Made by a program: the position numbers and the translations under genes. The notes under the pieces are model-generated. The model had not been told where the DNA came from, made no database searches, and worked only from the letters and a program-made list of their open reading frames with translations. A stretch of DNA of 64,000 nucleotides from Bosea sp. 124. Its GTDB lineage: Bacteria; Pseudomonadota; Alphaproteobacteria; Rhizobiales; Beijerinckiaceae. The DNA is taken from the NCBI RefSeq assembly GCF_003046175.1, contig NZ_PZZM01000001.1, positions 3,179,001 through 3,243,000 on the forward strand, given 5' to 3'. How positions within the stretch are numbered: the stretch's first letter is position 1; every line of letters begins with the position of its first letter. This document shows positions 7,647 through 16,034 of the stretch, piece by piece.

Positions 7647-10334
7647 TCAGGCCGCCTTCGCCACCGCCTCGTTCAGCCGCGAATGCGTCTGCTGGAGAAT
7701 GTCGTAGAGGTTCCGGAACGCGTCGTCACTGACGGGCGCGCGACCATTGCGGGCGGTGCGCTCCATCTCCGCTGCGGCGGAGGCGACGCGTCCTGCACCG
7801 AGATTGGCGCTCATCGATTTCAGCGCATGGGCACATTTGGCAATTAGGTCGCTGTCGCCTGATTGCGTCGCCGAGCCCAGGCGTTCGACCTCCTCTAGCG
7901 AGGTCACCCGGTAGAGGTCCGTGATCCGGCGGACTGTCTCCAGCGATCCGTTGGTCATCTCGATCAGGTCGTGCAGCACCGCTTCGTCGAGATAGTCCTC
8001 CTCGACCGCCGGTGATGAGGGCGACGGCGCCAGCGCGGAGTCCGGCCCGGTCAAGGCCGTGGCGAAAGTTGCGATCGCGCTGCCGAGCTGGAGCAGCGTG
8101 AAAGGCTTGTAGACCACGCCGTCCATGCCGGCATCGCGCCAGGCCGTGGCGGCCGAACCGACGACATGAGCGGTCAGGGCGACAATCGAGACACGCGGCC
8201 GACCGGTTTCGGCTTCGCGCGCCCTAATGGCACGCGTGGCGTCGAAGCCGTCGAGCCCGGGCATGCTGCCATCCATCAGGATGAGATCGAAGGACTCGCG
8301 CTCAGCGGCCGCAACGGCCTTGACGCCGTCATTAACGAAGCGCGCGACAATGCCGAATCGGCGCAGCGCGGCATCGGCAACCTCGCGGTTGACCTCGCTG
8401 TCATCGGCGACGAGGACCCGCATCTGTGGGAATTGTACGCTCGTGGCCGTCTCGGCATGAGCGGCATCGGCGCGGCGCCCGGGCTGGCCCAAGGATTGGC
8501 CCATCTGGAGCGAATGGATAAGAGCAGCGACGTCACGTCGCTGGACGGGCCAGGGCAGGGCATCCTCGGCGCCGGCCGCGATCAGCCCGTCGACATCCTC
8601 GCTGGCGCCGGCCAGGACGATGATTGCGCTGCCGTGCTCCGTGAAGGCTGCCAGGCGATCGGGCGAGGCGATGACGAGATCGGCCTTGGCGACGCCCTGC
8701 GGCGGGGAGCCGTCGAGCAGGCGAACAGCGAACCCGGCGGCGGCCAGCAAGTCCTTCAGCATCGCTGCGGTCTGGTGCTGATGCAGGGCTATAACAGCGG
8801 TCTTGCCGGAGCCGGGGACGGCAGGCTCAGCCACCGGGCCTGACGAAGCCGCAAGCGGAAGCGTGAAGAAAAAGCGGCTGCCGCAGCCGACCTCACTTTC
8901 GACGCTCAGCGTCCCGCCCATCGCTGCGACCAATTGCCGTGCGATCGACAGACCGAGACCCGTGCCGCCATGGGTTCGCGTCGTCGACTGGTCGGCCTGC
9001 GAAAAGGTTTCGAAAATCGTGTCGACCTTTTCGGCAGCAATGCCGATCCCGGTGTCGCGAACCGAGAAGCTGAGCCGGCCCTTGCTCTCTCGGGCGACGT
9101 GGACGGTGACGCCTCCGGACTCGGTGAATTTCAGCGCATTGTTGACGAGGTTGCCGAGCACCTGACCGAGGCGGACCGGATCGGCCCTGACGCACAGGCC
9201 CGGCGGGGTCTCGATCGCTCCGCAGAGATCCAGCGCCTTTGAGCGGGCCCGGTCGCTGAAAAGCTGCAGGACGGCCTCGACCGAATCCTCGGGGTCGATG
9301 TCGAGGGTTTCGACCTCCAGCTTGCCCGCCTCGATCTTCGAGATGTCGAGAATGTCGTTGATGATCGCGAGCAGGCTGGTGCCGGAACGCGCGATCACCT
9401 CGGCCTGCCGGCGCGCGCGCTTCGGCAGTTCGGCGGCGGCAAGAAGCTCCGCCATAACCAGGATTCCATTCATGGGCGTTCTGATCTCGTGGCTCATCGT
9501 GGCCAGGAAATCTGACTTGGCCTGATTTGCCTTATCGGCCGAAAGCGCCGCGCGCTGATAGTCCGCCGTCCGGTCCGAGACCTCGCGCTCCAACCGGTCG
9601 CGGTGGTCCGCGAGCCTGCGGTCGCGCTCACGGATGTCGCTGATCATCCCATTGAAGCTGTTGACCAGCATGCCGATCTCGTCGCGGGACTCTGCCTTGA
9701 GCGTCACCGAGTAGTCGTGCTCCTGGCGCACACGTGACATGGTCTGCGTCAGCGCGCCGAGCGGCCCGGTGATCCGCCGTTGCAGGCGAAGCGCCAGCGC
9801 CACCGCAAACAGCGTCGCGATCGCGCCCGTCAGCAGTGTGCTCTCCACTGCGTGCCGGATCGCCGCCGGCAGATCCTGCGTATTGGCAATGACCCTAAGG
9901 CTGCCGACCTGTGTGCCGCCATGGATGATAGGAACGACGGCCTCCATCGACCTGCTCCGCAGCAGCGCTGGCAGGGACCAGCGCGTGTCGGGCGTCAGGA
10001 CGACGAGGTCGCCGGCGAGCTGCTCGGTCGCGCCGATATCTGCCAGCGATTTTCCGTCTCTGGTTTCGATGCCGGCGAAGGTGATGCCCTTCATCCGGCT
10101 AATCGCGGTAATCGCCACATAGGCGGCGCTGGAATCATTATCGGCGACGGGGCGGGACGCTGCTGCCGAGATCGCATGCGCCGTGCTCAGGAGCGCATCG
10201 CGCCGTGACAGGCCGTAGGTTTCCGTCTCGCGCCAGACCGACACGCCGACCAGAATCCCGCTTGCCAGCAAGGTCGATGCGACGACGAGCAGGATCAACC
10301 GGAGGCGGATGGATAGGTGAGGACGCAACGACAT
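7647..10334 (-). CDS. Hybrid sensor histidine kinase with receiver and Hpt domains
   Basis: An 895-residue inner-membrane kinase. Order: TM1 (11-33), periplasmic sensor region (about 35-160), TM2 (about 164-182), HAMP (185-240), a short coiled coil, HisKA with phospho-His282 in SHEIRTPMNG, and HATPase with NLVNNALKF (N box), DTGIGI (G1) and GGTGLGLSIA (G2). A degenerate receiver-like segment (about 510-605) without the usual acidic pocket follows. Then come a full receiver with Asp688 in LILMDGSMPG and a C-terminal Hpt domain with His836 in CAHALKSMSANLG. This is the full phosphorelay architecture of BarA/ArcB-type kinases. No output partner is fused; the divergent single-domain receiver at 10474 and the EAL/PilZ genes nearby are candidates for its pathway. 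Confidence 0.93.
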   Translation of the reverse strand: MSLRPHLSIRLRLILLVVASTLLASGILVGVSVWRETETYGLSRRDALLSTAHAISAAASRPVADNDSSAAYVAITAISRMKGITFAGIETRDGKSLADIGATEQLAGDLVVLTPDTRWSLPALLRSRSMEAVVPIIHGGTQVGSLRVIANTQDLPAAIRHAVESTLLTGAIATLFAVALALRLQRRITGPLGALTQTMSRVRQEHDYSVTLKAESRDEIGMLVNSFNGMISDIRERDRRLADHRDRLEREVSDRTADYQRAALSADKANQAKSDFLATMSHEIRTPMNGILVMAELLAAAELPKRARRQAEVIARSGTSLLAIINDILDISKIEAGKLEVETLDIDPEDSVEAVLQLFSDRARSKALDLCGAIETPPGLCVRADPVRLGQVLGNLVNNALKFTESGGVTVHVARESKGRLSFSVRDTGIGIAAEKVDTIFETFSQADQSTTRTHGGTGLGLSIARQLVAAMGGTLSVESEVGCGSRFFFTLPLAASSGPVAEPAVPGSGKTAVIALHQHQTAAMLKDLLAAAGFAVRLLDGSPPQGVAKADLVIASPDRLAAFTEHGSAIIVLAGASEDVDGLIAAGAEDALPWPVQRRDVAALIHSLQMGQSLGQPGRRADAAHAETATSVQFPQMRVLVADDSEVNREVADAALRRFGIVARFVNDGVKAVAAAERESFDLILMDGSMPGLDGFDATRAIRAREAETGRPRVSIVALTAHVVGSAATAWRDAGMDGVVYKPFTLLQLGSAIATFATALTGPDSALAPSPSSPAVEEDYLDEAVLHDLIEMTNGSLETVRRITDLYRVTSLEEVERLGSATQSGDSDLIAKCAHALKSMSANLGAGRVASAAAEMERTARNGRAPVSDDAFRNLYDILQQTHSRLNEAVAKAA

Positions 10335-10473
10335 AACGCCACGATAGGCTGCCTATGCTTTCACAAACACAAACGACCCCACCCATTTTTGGAGGGAGGC
10401 GGAACCGTTTATTTGCATCTCTCGTCAAAGGTCATCGGACTGGGCACCAGAACAGTGCCTCGGGAGTGATGCG

Positions 10474-10911
10474 ATGACGATGACAGACCAAAACTGCGTT
10501 CCATTCAGTTATGTGCTGTGCGATCAGGTGGCGATCCTCGCGGTCGATGACGATCCGATCCAGCGGGAATTTTGCGCCGTCTACCTGGCGACGCCCCACG
10601 CTGAGATCACGACGGTCGGCTCAGCGGAGGAGGGCCTCACGCTTCTGGAGCAAGCCAGGTTTGACGTGGCGCTGATTGATGTCGACATGCCTGGGATGGA
10701 CGGCATCGAGATGGTCCGCAGGCTTCGCGCAGATCGCCGGTTTGACGACTTGCCTTTGATGGTCATCACCGGGCGCGAGGATATCGTCTCAATCGACCAG
10801 GCCTATGCAGCCGGCGCCACCTCCTTCATGTGCAAGCCTGTAAATTGGCGGCTTCTGGGTCACCAAATCCGCTTTTTGGTCCGGGCGCACCGTGCCCTAG
10901 CTGCAGCCTGA
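10474..10911 (+). CDS. Single-domain response regulator
   Basis: A 145-residue CheY-like receiver without an output domain. The acidic pocket is at VDDD (residues 24-27), the phosphoacceptor is Asp69 in LIDVDMPGMDG, the switch Thr is in MVITG (about 99), and the conserved Lys121 is in CKPVN. The gene is divergent from the hybrid kinase at 7647-10334, with about 140 bases between them, and points toward the EAL gene at 10962-11693. It could accept phosphate from the kinase's Hpt domain. The first 17 residues before the receiver are not conserved; the ATG at 10474 follows GGGAGTG. Confidence 0.9.
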   Translation: MTMTDQNCVPFSYVLCDQVAILAVDDDPIQREFCAVYLATPHAEITTVGSAEEGLTLLEQARFDVALIDVDMPGMDGIEMVRRLRADRRFDDLPLMVITGREDIVSIDQAYAAGATSFMCKPVNWRLLGHQIRFLVRAHRALAAA

Positions 10912-10961
10912 CATGTCAGCTCGCTGATCCGATGAGGATTGATGGGCGTCTGCCGGGGCGA

Positions 10962-11693
10962 TTAGCGACTGGAGGGCCAGCCGTCGCGGATGAATGCGTC
11001 GATCTCGGCGGCGGGCACCGCTGGCGAGTATAGATAGCCCTGAAGCAGGTGACAGCCGGCCACGCGCAGGAACTGCTGCTGAGCCACGGTTTCGACGCCC
11101 TCCGCCACAACTTTCAGCCCCAGCGCTCGCGACAGGGCGGTAACGGCCTGAACGATGGCTGCCGCCTTGAGTTCGCCAGTCCCGTCGATCAGGGATTTGT
11201 CGAGCTTCAGCTTATCGATCGGAAGTTTCTGCAGATAAGCGAGGCTTGAATAGCCCGTGCCGAAATCGTCCAGCGCGATCTGGATGCCGCCTTGCCGCAG
11301 GACATTCATCGTCGCGATTGCGCGCTCGAAATTTTCGATGATGCCGTTTTCGAGAAGTTCCAGCTCGATCTGCCCTGCGGGCACGCCAACCTCTGCGAGC
11401 AATGCCAAGAACTGCCCCGCGAAATCTGGAGACTGAAACTGCCGGGCGGTGATATTGATCGCGATCGTCAGCATCGGCCAGCGCAGCCCGTCTGTGCAGG
11501 CTTGGCGGATGACCCACCAGTCCACCGCATCAGCCTGCACGTCGTCTTCTATTTTACCGAGAATAGCCTGCGGACCCGATACCCTACCTGCCGCATCGAC
11601 GGACCGCACAAGGCATTCGACGCCGACGAGCGTCTTACCATCCGAAGTGACCTGGGGCTGGTAGTAGAGGTGGGCGTTTGAGAGCAGGTGCAA
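10962..11693 (-). CDS. EAL-domain cyclic-di-GMP phosphodiesterase
   Basis: A 243-residue stand-alone EAL domain. The signature Glu26 is present but the motif reads ECLVR rather than EALLR. Other metal and catalytic positions are intact: INITARQF with its Asn near 80, LELLEN near 111-116, DDFGTGYSSL at 142-151, the Lys in DKLKLDKS, EGVET at 198-202 and QGY near 218. Hydrolysis of c-di-GMP to pGpG is therefore likely. It is the last gene of a minus-strand operon after a TadG-like gene and a PilZ gene, 38 bases beyond the latter, so a c-di-GMP receptor and a degrading enzyme are linked. Confidence 0.9.
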   Translation of the reverse strand: MHLLSNAHLYYQPQVTSDGKTLVGVECLVRSVDAAGRVSGPQAILGKIEDDVQADAVDWWVIRQACTDGLRWPMLTIAINITARQFQSPDFAGQFLALLAEVGVPAGQIELELLENGIIENFERAIATMNVLRQGGIQIALDDFGTGYSSLAYLQKLPIDKLKLDKSLIDGTGELKAAAIVQAVTALSRALGLKVVAEGVETVAQQQFLRVAGCHLLQGYLYSPAVPAAEIDAFIRDGWPSSR

Positions 11694-11731
11694 TTTTCAA
11701 GGATCCAAAGGAGGTCGAGCTTCTCGAAGAG

Positions 11732-12040
11732 TCATGGTGCGGCAGCTTCGAATGCGACTCCGATGGTGTGACGTTGGTTCCATATGATCCGTACCGGCCG
11801 CCTCCAGCCGAGTTCCGGAACGTGCAGGGCGACCGGGCGGTCAGTATCGAAGTCGAGCGGAACGCGAAGCCGCGCGCCACCGTCCGACAGGTCGCGAACG
11901 ATGCAAATGATGGGTCGCAGCCCGTCGATCTCCAGATAGGCGGGGCAGACGAGCCGCTGCCGCATGTGCCTGCGCCGGGCCGTCGGATCGGCAGGGATCA
12001 TATCGCGAGCGACGGCAGCCGTCATCGTTGTAGACGTCAC
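11732..12040 (-). CDS. PilZ-domain cyclic-di-GMP receptor protein
   Basis: A 102-residue protein consisting of one PilZ domain. The two c-di-GMP-binding signatures are present: an Arg cluster RRRHMRQR near residue 22 (RxxxR) and DLSDGGARL near residue 50 (DxSxxG), followed by the expected beta-barrel strands. It begins within the TadG-like gene (ATGA overlap at 12037-12040), so the two are translationally coupled. This points to control of the surface protein or its assembly by c-di-GMP. The EAL gene follows on the same strand. Confidence 0.88.
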   Translation of the reverse strand: MTSTTMTAAVARDMIPADPTARRRHMRQRLVCPAYLEIDGLRPIICIVRDLSDGGARLRVPLDFDTDRPVALHVPELGWRRPVRIIWNQRHTIGVAFEAAAP

Positions 12041-13341
12041 TGTGTCAGTTGCGGAGCGGTTGCTCCCGGCCCGACGCCGGCCGGCACTGGAATGTCGGTC
12101 GACCCGTATCGGGTGTTTAGCACCATGGTCGGGCCGGCCGAGAGGGTGAAGCGCTTTGTGACGACGATGGTATACGCGGATTCGGCGGCGACCGGCTGGT
12201 TAGCCCCGATATTGAGCTCGCCGCGCGGCATGTAGATCGTACCCAGCAGCACCTTTGCGTCGTTGCTCAGGATTTCGTGCTTCTGGTCCACCGGGGAGTT
12301 ACGGTCCTCAAAAAACAGGATGCCCGCGAGCGCGCCGTCCTTCGGGGCCGTCAGGCTGATCCGCGTGTTGGCGTCGAACCTGACGACGGAGCCCTTGCCA
12401 TTGAGGAAGATGCCCACGTTCTGGCCGACAAGGGCTGCACCCTCGGCGACGTCGAGTGGGCCATCCTTGAAGGCGTAGATGCCCGGACTGAGGTTGACGA
12501 CAGCGGTCTTTGAGATACGGATGCCGCCGCAGTAGGTGCCCGGATAAAGCGTCGTCGTCGCGGTGATCTTGAGATCCGTCGCGGTACAGCCTCCCATCGG
12601 AGGCGCCGGACGCGACGCGAGAGGATCGTTGATGACCGGGCAGTCCAGGGTCGGCGCCGGCGAGAAGGCGTCGTACTTGTCCTTGTAGCTGCCGCCGGCC
12701 GAGCAGATGAAGCGGGCCTTAATCGACGAATTCTGCATGGCCTTCAGGCCGTCGCGCTTGCGCGAGTTCGAGTAGACGGCACAATCCGGAGCCTCCAGCT
12801 TGGCGTCCTTTTCCAAGTAGATCGCTTCCTTCTTGTCCAGCTCCAGCCCGATGACGCAGATCGAGGCGCTGCCCTGGACGCGTGCCGTCGCCTTGGCACC
12901 GACCTCGACCGCGCTACTTCCGAACATGTGCATGATGTTGGTGTTGGCGATGTTGGTGATCTCGACTGTCACCGACATCCGCTTGGGATCGACGCTCGCC
13001 GCTACCTTCCCCGTCTGCTTGGCCGTTTGCAACGCTGTGGTAGCGAACTTCTCCGCGACGGTCTGGACGATCGCGGCGCTGGCGTTGGCCAGCCGGAACT
13101 CCCTCGCGGCTGCAAGGGCTGCGGAGTCGGCGGTCAGCTGGAAAACGGTCTTTTGGGTAGAGAGGATGCCGTAGTCGACCACGACACCCGCCCCCATCAG
13201 GAGCGCGGGCAAGGCCATCGCGAACATGGTCAACACGCCGCCGCGATCGTTCCGGGCGAATTCGCAACCGAGCCGACGCGCCCGCAAGCGCTCGGCCGCC
13301 CCATTACCTGCATGGAGTCCGCACTTGCTGCTTATTTTCAT
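12037..13341 (-). CDS. TadG-like Flp pilus-assembly/surface protein
   Basis: A 434-residue protein. Residues 29-75 are the TadE/TadG-type N-terminal segment: NDRGGVLTMFAMALPALLMG is a prepilin-like hydrophobic helix after a short cytoplasmic leader, followed by TADSAALAAAREF. The remaining 350 residues form an extracytoplasmic domain with several Cys and repeated short strands reminiscent of a beta-helix. TadG proteins are accessory pseudopilin-like components of Tad/Flp pilus systems, but no tadA, tadB, tadC, cpaC or flp gene lies in this window, so it is an orphan. It is the first gene of the operon with PilZ and EAL proteins. Start at 13341; the next in-frame Met would remove the polar leader. 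Confidence 0.82.
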   Translation of the reverse strand: MKISSKCGLHAGNGAAERLRARRLGCEFARNDRGGVLTMFAMALPALLMGAGVVVDYGILSTQKTVFQLTADSAALAAAREFRLANASAAIVQTVAEKFATTALQTAKQTGKVAASVDPKRMSVTVEITNIANTNIMHMFGSSAVEVGAKATARVQGSASICVIGLELDKKEAIYLEKDAKLEAPDCAVYSNSRKRDGLKAMQNSSIKARFICSAGGSYKDKYDAFSPAPTLDCPVINDPLASRPAPPMGGCTATDLKITATTTLYPGTYCGGIRISKTAVVNLSPGIYAFKDGPLDVAEGAALVGQNVGIFLNGKGSVVRFDANTRISLTAPKDGALAGILFFEDRNSPVDQKHEILSNDAKVLLGTIYMPRGELNIGANQPVAAESAYTIVVTKRFTLSAGPTMVLNTRYGSTDIPVPAGVGPGATAPQLTQ

Positions 13342-13724
13342 TGCGCCCGTCCTACCGACATTCTGTCGGACTGTTGGGAGGATTGCACTGAACCTCCAAA
13401 TATTTCTTGCGGCGATCCATAACCCGGCTGGGTATTAATTCATCCGGCGGTAACCATCGATGCCCGAGCGGTCCGATATCTAGAGGTCCGCAAAGGGTCG
13501 CTGTAAAACGTGCTGCCTGCTTTTGGTCATTTGACGCGGTGAGCCCACGATAAAGGGCCGGCGTCATGCCCTGATCGCCTCCATCAGCGGCCGGGTGCCG
13601 ATGAGGCGCCCGTGCGCGCGATCTCAAAGGCTCGGTCCACGGTGGTTTGGTTCGCTTTATGGAACGGCTCGCCCCTTACCCTCGGCAAGATTGCGTCGGC
13701 CGCACATGGCACGGAGGTGAGCCG
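13342..13724. other. Intergenic stretch upstream of the TadG-like gene and IS110 remnant
   Basis: It should contain the promoter of the minus-strand operon and the left end of the IS110 element. I see no convincing gene; the openings on both strands lack ribosome sites and family resemblance. Confidence 0.5.
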
Positions 13725-14282
13725 ATGAATAAGATCAGTGTTCGGGGAATCGATCTTGGCAAGGACGTTTGCAGCGTGGTTGGTTTCGACAGCGCGGGGC
13801 AGGTGCTGCTGCGTCGGCGGATGCGACGCGACAGTATCCTGAAGCTGGCGTCAGGAAGGCCGACCTGCGTCATGGCGATGGAAGCATGCTGCGGCGCCCA
13901 TCATCTTGGCCGCCTGCTTCGCGAGCAGGGTCACGATGTGCGGCTGATGTCGCCAGAGTATGTTCGTCCGTACGTGAAGGCTCAGAAGAATGATGATCGG
14001 GACGCCGAGGCGATCGCGGAAGCAGCAACCCGCCCGACGATGCGCTTCGTCGATCTCAAGAGCTACGAGCAACCCGACATGCAGAGCCTGCACCGGGCGC
14101 GGGACCGGCTGGTTGGCGAGCGCACGACGCTGATCAATCAGTTGCGAGCGATCTTTCTGGAGCGCGGGATCGTGATGGCGAAGGGACGGCGCAAGCTCGA
14201 ACTTCGACTGGATCAACTCCTTGCTGGCGAGGTGGCGATCAGCCGTCGGATCAGACAGCTCGTCGAGGACATGCGGGTGTAA
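13725..14282 (+). pseudogene. IS110-family transposase, C-terminus lost to an IS481 insertion
   Basis: The opening encodes the N-terminal DEDD (RuvC-like) domain of an IS110 transposase: RGIDLGKDVCSVVGFD with the first catalytic Asp, then AMEACCGAHHLGR (Glu), and KNDDRDAEAIAEAA with the last two Asp. It stops after about 185 residues, where family members run to about 340, so the Transposase_20 domain is missing. The break coincides with the left inverted repeat of the IS481 element at 14283. No continuation is found beyond that element at 17868, so a deletion followed or accompanied insertion. The ATG at 13725 follows ACGGAGGTGA. Confidence 0.88.
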
Positions 14283-14316
14283 TGTCGGCGAGCTGGTGAG
14301 ACATCCGAGGCGTTCT

Positions 14317-15047
14317 TTATAGCCGTTCTCGCAGCGCCTCGTAAGGCGCCTTTCCAGCGAAAGCGCCATGGGGACGCGACAAATTATAGAAGTGTTCCCA
14401 CTCGGCCAGTTTGGCTGCGAGATCGATGTCGTCGGTGTAGGTCAGGAGCTGGTAGAACTCCTCTTCGTCGGTTCTGTGGGAACGCTCGACCTTACCGTTC
14501 AGCTGTGGGGAGGCCGGCTTGATGTAGGCGTGGCGAATGCCGAGATCCTCGACATGCCAGTGGAACTTGACTTGGAACTCATGGCCGTTGTCGGTCCGAA
14601 CTTCGCGGATCCGGAAGGGGAACTTCTCGATGACTTGATCGATGAACGCGATCGCGTTGGTCTGGGTGTGACGATCGTAGATCTTCAACGCCCTGATGCG
14701 GGTCGCGTCATCGATAGCAGTATACTGATATCGCTTGGCGGGCTTGCCATCTCTCCCCACAAATTTCAGGAACTTGACGTCAACCTGGATCTGGTGGCCC
14801 GGGACCTTCTGTTCGTAGCGTTTCGTGTGGATATTGCGGACCCGTGTGCCGCCAGGTGAGCGGCTCACGCCGTGCCGCTTGAGAATACGATAGACGCCGG
14901 CATCCGAGATCGCGATGGCGTGGTAACGCGCCAGGTACCAGACGATCCGCATGGGTCCGAGATGATAGGTCTTCCGAAGATGGAGCACCTTCTCGACAAT
15001 CTCGGGGGCCGTCCGGTTGGCCGGATTCTTCGGAACGGTTTTGCGGT
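14317..15047 (-). pseudogene. IS481-family transposase, catalytic part
   Basis: This segment encodes residues 57-297 of the transposase when the IS21 copy is removed. It contains part of a helix-turn-helix linker region and the rve-type integrase core with QVDVKFLKF (first Asp), IREVRTDNGHEFQ (second Asp) and LNGKVERSHRTDEEEFY (Glu). The natural N-terminus is on the far side of the IS21 insertion at 17640-17808. The apparent Met start at 15099 and its first 19 codons come from the IS21 end. The product is probably inactive. Confidence 0.88.
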
Positions 15048-15114
15048 TGTCAACGGCGGTCGGATTCCAGGCCATCGTGGCGGAGTAAAAGCAGGCCACT
15101 GGCGTTGGGGAGCG

Positions 15115-15158
15115 GCGGATATGGCGAGGGCCCCGATCGGGGCCCTCGCCATATCCGC
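15115..15158. repeat. 44-bp perfect palindrome inside the IS21 left end
   Basis: Each arm is 22 bases and starts GCGGATATGGCGAGGGCCCC; the centre is GATC at 15135-15138. It lies 12 bases beyond the stop codon of istB, between the IS terminal repeat and the gene. It could act as a bidirectional transcription block or a protein-binding site. Confidence 0.9.
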
Positions 15159-15170
15159 TGTCGGGATTGA

Positions 15171-16034
15171 TCAGGGGATGATCTCGCCGGTTTCTGGATC
15201 GGCGTTGTCTGGGGTGGCCTGGTTTTGCTCCGCCGCGGCGGTGGCGCGCCGGCGGCCAGCGGATTGCCTGAGGCGGTAGCTGTCGCCGTTCATGGCCAGG
15301 ATGCTGACGTGGTGGGTGAGCCGGTCAAGCAGCGCGCCAGTCAGCCGCTCCGATCCCAGGACCGAGGTCCAGTCCTCGAAGGGCAGGTTCGAGGTGACGA
15401 TGGTCGAGCCGCGCTCGTAGCGCTGCGAGAAGACCTCGAACAGGAGCTCGGCGCCGGTCGGTGACAGCGGCACATAACCAAGCTCGTCGACGATCAGCAG
15501 CTTGACCGCCTGCAACTCGCGCTGGAGCCGGAGCAGGCGCTTCTCGTCGCGGGCCTCGAGGAGCTGATTTACCAGGGAAGCCGCCGTCGCGAAGGCGACA
15601 GAGAAGCCCTTCTGGCAAGCGGCCAGCCCGAGCGCGAGAGCGACATGGGTCTTGCCCGTGCCGCTGTTGCCGAGCGCGATGATGTTCTCCCGGCGCAGGA
15701 TGTAGCCGCAGCGCGCCAGCTCCAGCACGAGCATCTTGTTGAGGCTCGGGATCGCGGTGAAGTCGAAGGTGTCGAAGCTCTTCACCGCCGGGAAGCGCGC
15801 CGCCCGGATCCGCCGCTCGACCATGCGCCGTTCCCGGTCGATCAGTTCGAGTTCGACCAGCCGCAGCAGATAGCGGGGATGATCGACGCCGTCCCGGGCG
15901 CATTCCCGCGCCACCTTGTCGTATTCGCGCAGCACGGTCGGCAGCTTCAGATGCTTGAGGTGGTGCGCCAGCAGGATCTGCGGCGTTCCCGCGGTGGTCC
16001 CCGCCGGCATCGACTCCTTCGCCGCGCCCGTCAT
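15171..16034 (-). CDS. istB: IstB, IS21-family AAA+ transposition helper ATPase
   Basis: A 287-residue AAA+ ATPase that activates the IstA transposase and selects target DNA. Walker A is GNSGTGKTHVALALG (about residue 125), Walker B LLIVDELGY (about 190), and sensor-1 TIVTSNLPFEDW (about 225). The N-terminal helical domain (residues 20-90) has the typical LRLPTxxREY-like start, here LKLPTVLREYDKVAREC. The start is the ATG at 16034 overlapping the istA stop (ATGA), giving translational coupling. The C-terminal 25 residues are Ala/Glu rich and non-conserved. It looks complete. Confidence 0.93.
   Translation of the reverse strand: MTGAAKESMPAGTTAGTPQILLAHHLKHLKLPTVLREYDKVARECARDGVDHPRYLLRLVELELIDRERRMVERRIRAARFPAVKSFDTFDFTAIPSLNKMLVLELARCGYILRRENIIALGNSGTGKTHVALALGLAACQKGFSVAFATAASLVNQLLEARDEKRLLRLQRELQAVKLLIVDELGYVPLSPTGAELLFEVFSQRYERGSTIVTSNLPFEDWTSVLGSERLTGALLDRLTHHVSILAMNGDSYRLRQSAGRRRATAAAEQNQATPDNADPETGEIIP

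Noticed and set aside
8166..8843. Plus-strand openings across the hybrid kinase
   Set aside because: They are antisense shadows of an intact 895-residue gene with all its motifs.
13352..13627. Minus-strand opening of 91 codons
   Set aside because: No ribosome site or family; composition is that of non-coding GC-rich DNA.
15099..15171. Met start of the IS481 catalytic part as a native N-terminus
   Set aside because: Its first 19 codons come from the IS21 end; the true N-terminus is at 17808.
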